Source of the DNA: Bdellovibrionales bacterium
GTDB taxonomy: Bacteria > Myxococcota > XYA12-FULL-58-9 > SYDY01
Direction: 5' to 3'
Assembly: GCA_005801425.1 (NCBI GenBank)
Contig: SYDY01000026.1
Coordinates: forward strand, 1-64,000
DNA length: 64,000 nucleotides
Within the stretch, counting starts at the first letter, position 1. Each line of letters starts with the position of its first letter. The position numbers were made by a program, and so were the translations under genes. Shown in pieces: positions 62,453 to 64,000 of this stretch. The notes under the pieces are model-generated. The model was not told the origin of the DNA. It did not search any database and saw only the letters and a program-made list of their open reading frames with translations.

Positions 62453-63672
62453 GTTTTTTGCGCAAGCTTTCAGCTATAAAAACTCCCCCTTCAGAAAACT
62501 CCCCCTCTGGGGGAGTCGCTCACGCAGTGAGCGGTGGGGGTGTTCTTCCGGTGGGTGTGTTCTGCGGTGAGGATGCAGTTGAGCCCGATACACTCCCCGG
62601 TATCCGTGAAGAAACCCCGTGGGGCGTTGTGCGCGTGATCCGCGAGCGTCTGCCTTTGGCGTCATTGTACGGCACGGCATGTTTGGAACATGTGCGTTCG
62701 GTGGATGGTGCATACCTCGCAAGCTTTTCTCGAGATCCTGCTTTGTCGTGTTTTTCGCCCGACGATTTACTTTTTGTAGACACCGAAACAACAGGGTTAG
62801 CAGGTGGTACGGGCACGATCGCTTTTTTAATTGGCCTCGGCCGTATTGAATCTGAGTCGCTTCTGATTGAACAATTTCTTCTTGAAACATTCGGTTACGA
62901 ACATGCTGCCCTGCATGCGGTGCATGAGCGTGTTCAACAAAGCGGGGCGATTGCCAGTTTCAATGGTAAAAGTTTTGATCTGCCTCTTTTGCGAACACGT
63001 TGGGTGATGCACCGTGTGCCCCATGCCACGGATATGCCACATCTCGATCTTCTTCATGGATCACGCAGGCAGCTGGGACGAAGTGTCACATCCCACCGGT
63101 TACAGGTGCTTGAACGCGAAATCTTGGGATATACACGCGAAGGCGACATACCAGGCCATGAGATCCCCGAAGCCTATTTTGACTTTTTGCGTACCGGTGA
63201 ATCAGAACGCTTGCATACCATCGTCAAACACAATCGTGACGATATTGTTGCCATGGTGGCATTGCTTGCACGTTTGCACCGTCGCTTTCATGACATTGAA
63301 CCGGTGCATTGTGCTGAAGAATTTCTCGCCCTTGCAACGCGTGCTTATGAGCAAAGAAATTGGGAACGCTGTTTGCGTGATGCCTCAAAATCGCTGTTCT
63401 CGACATTTCATGGGAAAACAGCATCTGAGGCAGCACTTCTTGGTGCACGGGCTGCACGGCAATTAAAACAATACGACAAGGCACAACGTGTTTTAGAACA
63501 TGCGTTGTCTGCATTTGAACATTACGCTATGCCTGACGTTCATTTGGCTTTGGCAAAACTTTACGAGCATCAACTTGGCAGCGTGAAAGATGCCTTGTTT
63601 CATGCCGAAAAATCGCAAAGTGCAGAATCAACAGCGAGTTATCAGCGGCGTATGGCACGGCTGCGGTTGTAG
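62449..63672 (+). CDS. mrfB: MrfB/YprB-like DnaQ-fold 3'-5' exonuclease
   Basis: The 407-residue protein has an RNase-H/DnaQ exonuclease fold (about 105-285): FVDTETTGLAGGTG (Asp-Glu), ASFNGKSFDLPLL (Asp), HLDLLHGSRR, and HNRDDIVAMVALL (Asp) in the fourth position. The last ~110 residues are TPR-like (RAYEQRNWERCLRDASKSL). The N-terminal part has a repeat element in frame at ~16-33 (SENSPSGGVAHAVSGGG). The gene starts in the stop of mrfA (ATGA) and its stop TAG is the start of a palindromic element. Confidence 0.9.
   Translation: MSFLRKLSAIKTPPSENSPSGGVAHAVSGGGVLPVGVFCGEDAVEPDTLPGIREETPWGVVRVIRERLPLASLYGTACLEHVRSVDGAYLASFSRDPALSCFSPDDLLFVDTETTGLAGGTGTIAFLIGLGRIESESLLIEQFLLETFGYEHAALHAVHERVQQSGAIASFNGKSFDLPLLRTRWVMHRVPHATDMPHLDLLHGSRRQLGRSVTSHRLQVLEREILGYTREGDIPGHEIPEAYFDFLRTGESERLHTIVKHNRDDIVAMVALLARLHRRFHDIEPVHCAEEFLALATRAYEQRNWERCLRDASKSLFSTFHGKTASEAALLGARAARQLKQYDKAQRVLEHALSAFEHYAMPDVHLALAKLYEHQLGSVKDALFHAEKSQSAESTASYQRRMARLRL
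62494..62545. repeat. 52 bp repeat in frame inside mrfB (copy 2)
   Basis: GAAAACTCCCCCTCTGGGGG then AGTCGCTCACGCAGTGAGCG and GTGGGGGTGTTC; the other copy is 2002-2053. CCCCCTCTGGGGG and CGCTCACGCAGTGAGCG can form hairpins. Confidence 0.85.
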
Positions 63673-63727
63673 GGGCGGTTCGCGAACCGCCCTTTGTTTT
63701 AGGATCGTTCACGAACGACCCCTACAA
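63667..63727. repeat. Palindromic GTAGGGGC element pair giving stop codons on both sides
   Basis: TTGTAGGGGCGG and its inverse CGACCCCTACAA frame the element. The TAG in TTGTAG is the stop of mrfB on the plus strand (63670-63672) and of the minus-strand gene (63722-63724). Confidence 0.92.
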
Positions 63728-63991
63728 GAAGATTGGCACAGGATCCATCAGGCACCGCGGCATCATCGGATCATTTCCTGCGCACTGTATGGGTTTTGAA
63801 GGCACGGTTGGCGCCACTTGTTTTTTTATTTCGGGAGCAGGAGGTGGGGGCTCCACTTTCGCCACGATGACTTTTTCTGGCCATACCTGTGCGGCCACGG
63901 TGGCCACAAGCACTGCACCTGCAAGACCCCACAACACATCGGTGATTAATGCTTTGGTATAACTGTCATTGGCGATGCGTTGTCCTGCCAC
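63722..63991 (-). CDS. C-terminal part of a membrane-anchored protein (runs off the window)
   Basis: Only the last ~90 residues are present; an open frame continues past 64000, and the GTG at 63991 is probably not the true start. A membrane helix (VLWGLAGAVLVATVAAQVW, about 20-38) is followed by a proline-rich tail (EPPPPAPEIKKQVAP) and two Cys near the end. The layout suits a C-terminally anchored envelope protein. The stop lies in a palindromic repeat. Confidence 0.5.
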   Translation of the reverse strand: MAGQRIANDSYTKALITDVLWGLAGAVLVATVAAQVWPEKVIVAKVEPPPPAPEIKKQVAPTVPSKPIQCAGNDPMMPRCLMDPVPIFL

Positions 63992-64000
63992 TTGGTCGAC

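Overview
The window reads as part of a Gram-negative bacterial chromosome. It carries many lipoproteins and probable outer-membrane beta-barrels. I lean to a Myxococcota or other deltaproteobacterium-like lineage: it has choice-of-anchor-D and Calx-beta lipoproteins with disulfide-rich N-termini, a class I HMG-CoA reductase, CdaA/CdaR/GlmM and a MrfAB pair. GC looks close to 50 percent by eye, low for free-living myxobacteria. Two proteins suggest contact with eukaryotic cells: a large SopB/IpgD-like phosphatase and a mitochondrial-carrier-like protein. This placement is inference; no rRNA gene is present.

Layout. 1-7413 is a divergent lipid-type cluster: an operon on the minus strand (MMPL transporter, PEP-synthase-like phosphotransferase, CarS-like cytidylyltransferase, with overlapping ends) facing HMG-CoA reductase coupled to a phytol/polyprenol-kinase-like protein. 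7546-10137 is the effector-like phosphatase, followed by a broken c-type cytochrome lipoprotein gene. 11586-15431 holds pirin, DoxX, a lipoprotein, an SRPBCC protein, Hsp20 and a DUF1398 protein. tmRNA (15494-15919, minus) precedes the cdaA-cdaR-glmM operon, a long inverted repeat, and pdxJ-like, nnr and tsaE genes. 22025-30903 is mostly housekeeping: trpS, a KefB-type antiporter, tRNA-Arg(UCG), an EAL protein, a sulfotransferase-like protein, Dam, P5C dehydrogenase, a low-molecular-weight phosphatase and argG. 31154-38465 is a surface-protein block. 38466-41992 holds a TrhO-RluA fusion and a POT transporter. 42046-49290 holds a large secreted protein with a possible TULIP domain, an OM protein and three unknown genes. 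49410-53680 holds an aldehyde dehydrogenase, RNase HI and a second MMPL transporter. 53739-58987 is a tandem triplet of Calx-beta lipoproteins. The end holds the mitochondrial-carrier-like gene, a MITE-like element, mrfA-mrfB, and the C-terminus of a gene that leaves the window.

The most unusual feature is a set of small palindromic repeats of at least four families. They lie between genes, often convergent ones, but also in frame inside coding sequences: two in the PEP-synthase-like gene, two in mrfA and one in mrfB. They also supply stop codons, a ribosome binding site and probably the start of a signal peptide. This resembles the Rickettsia palindromic elements.
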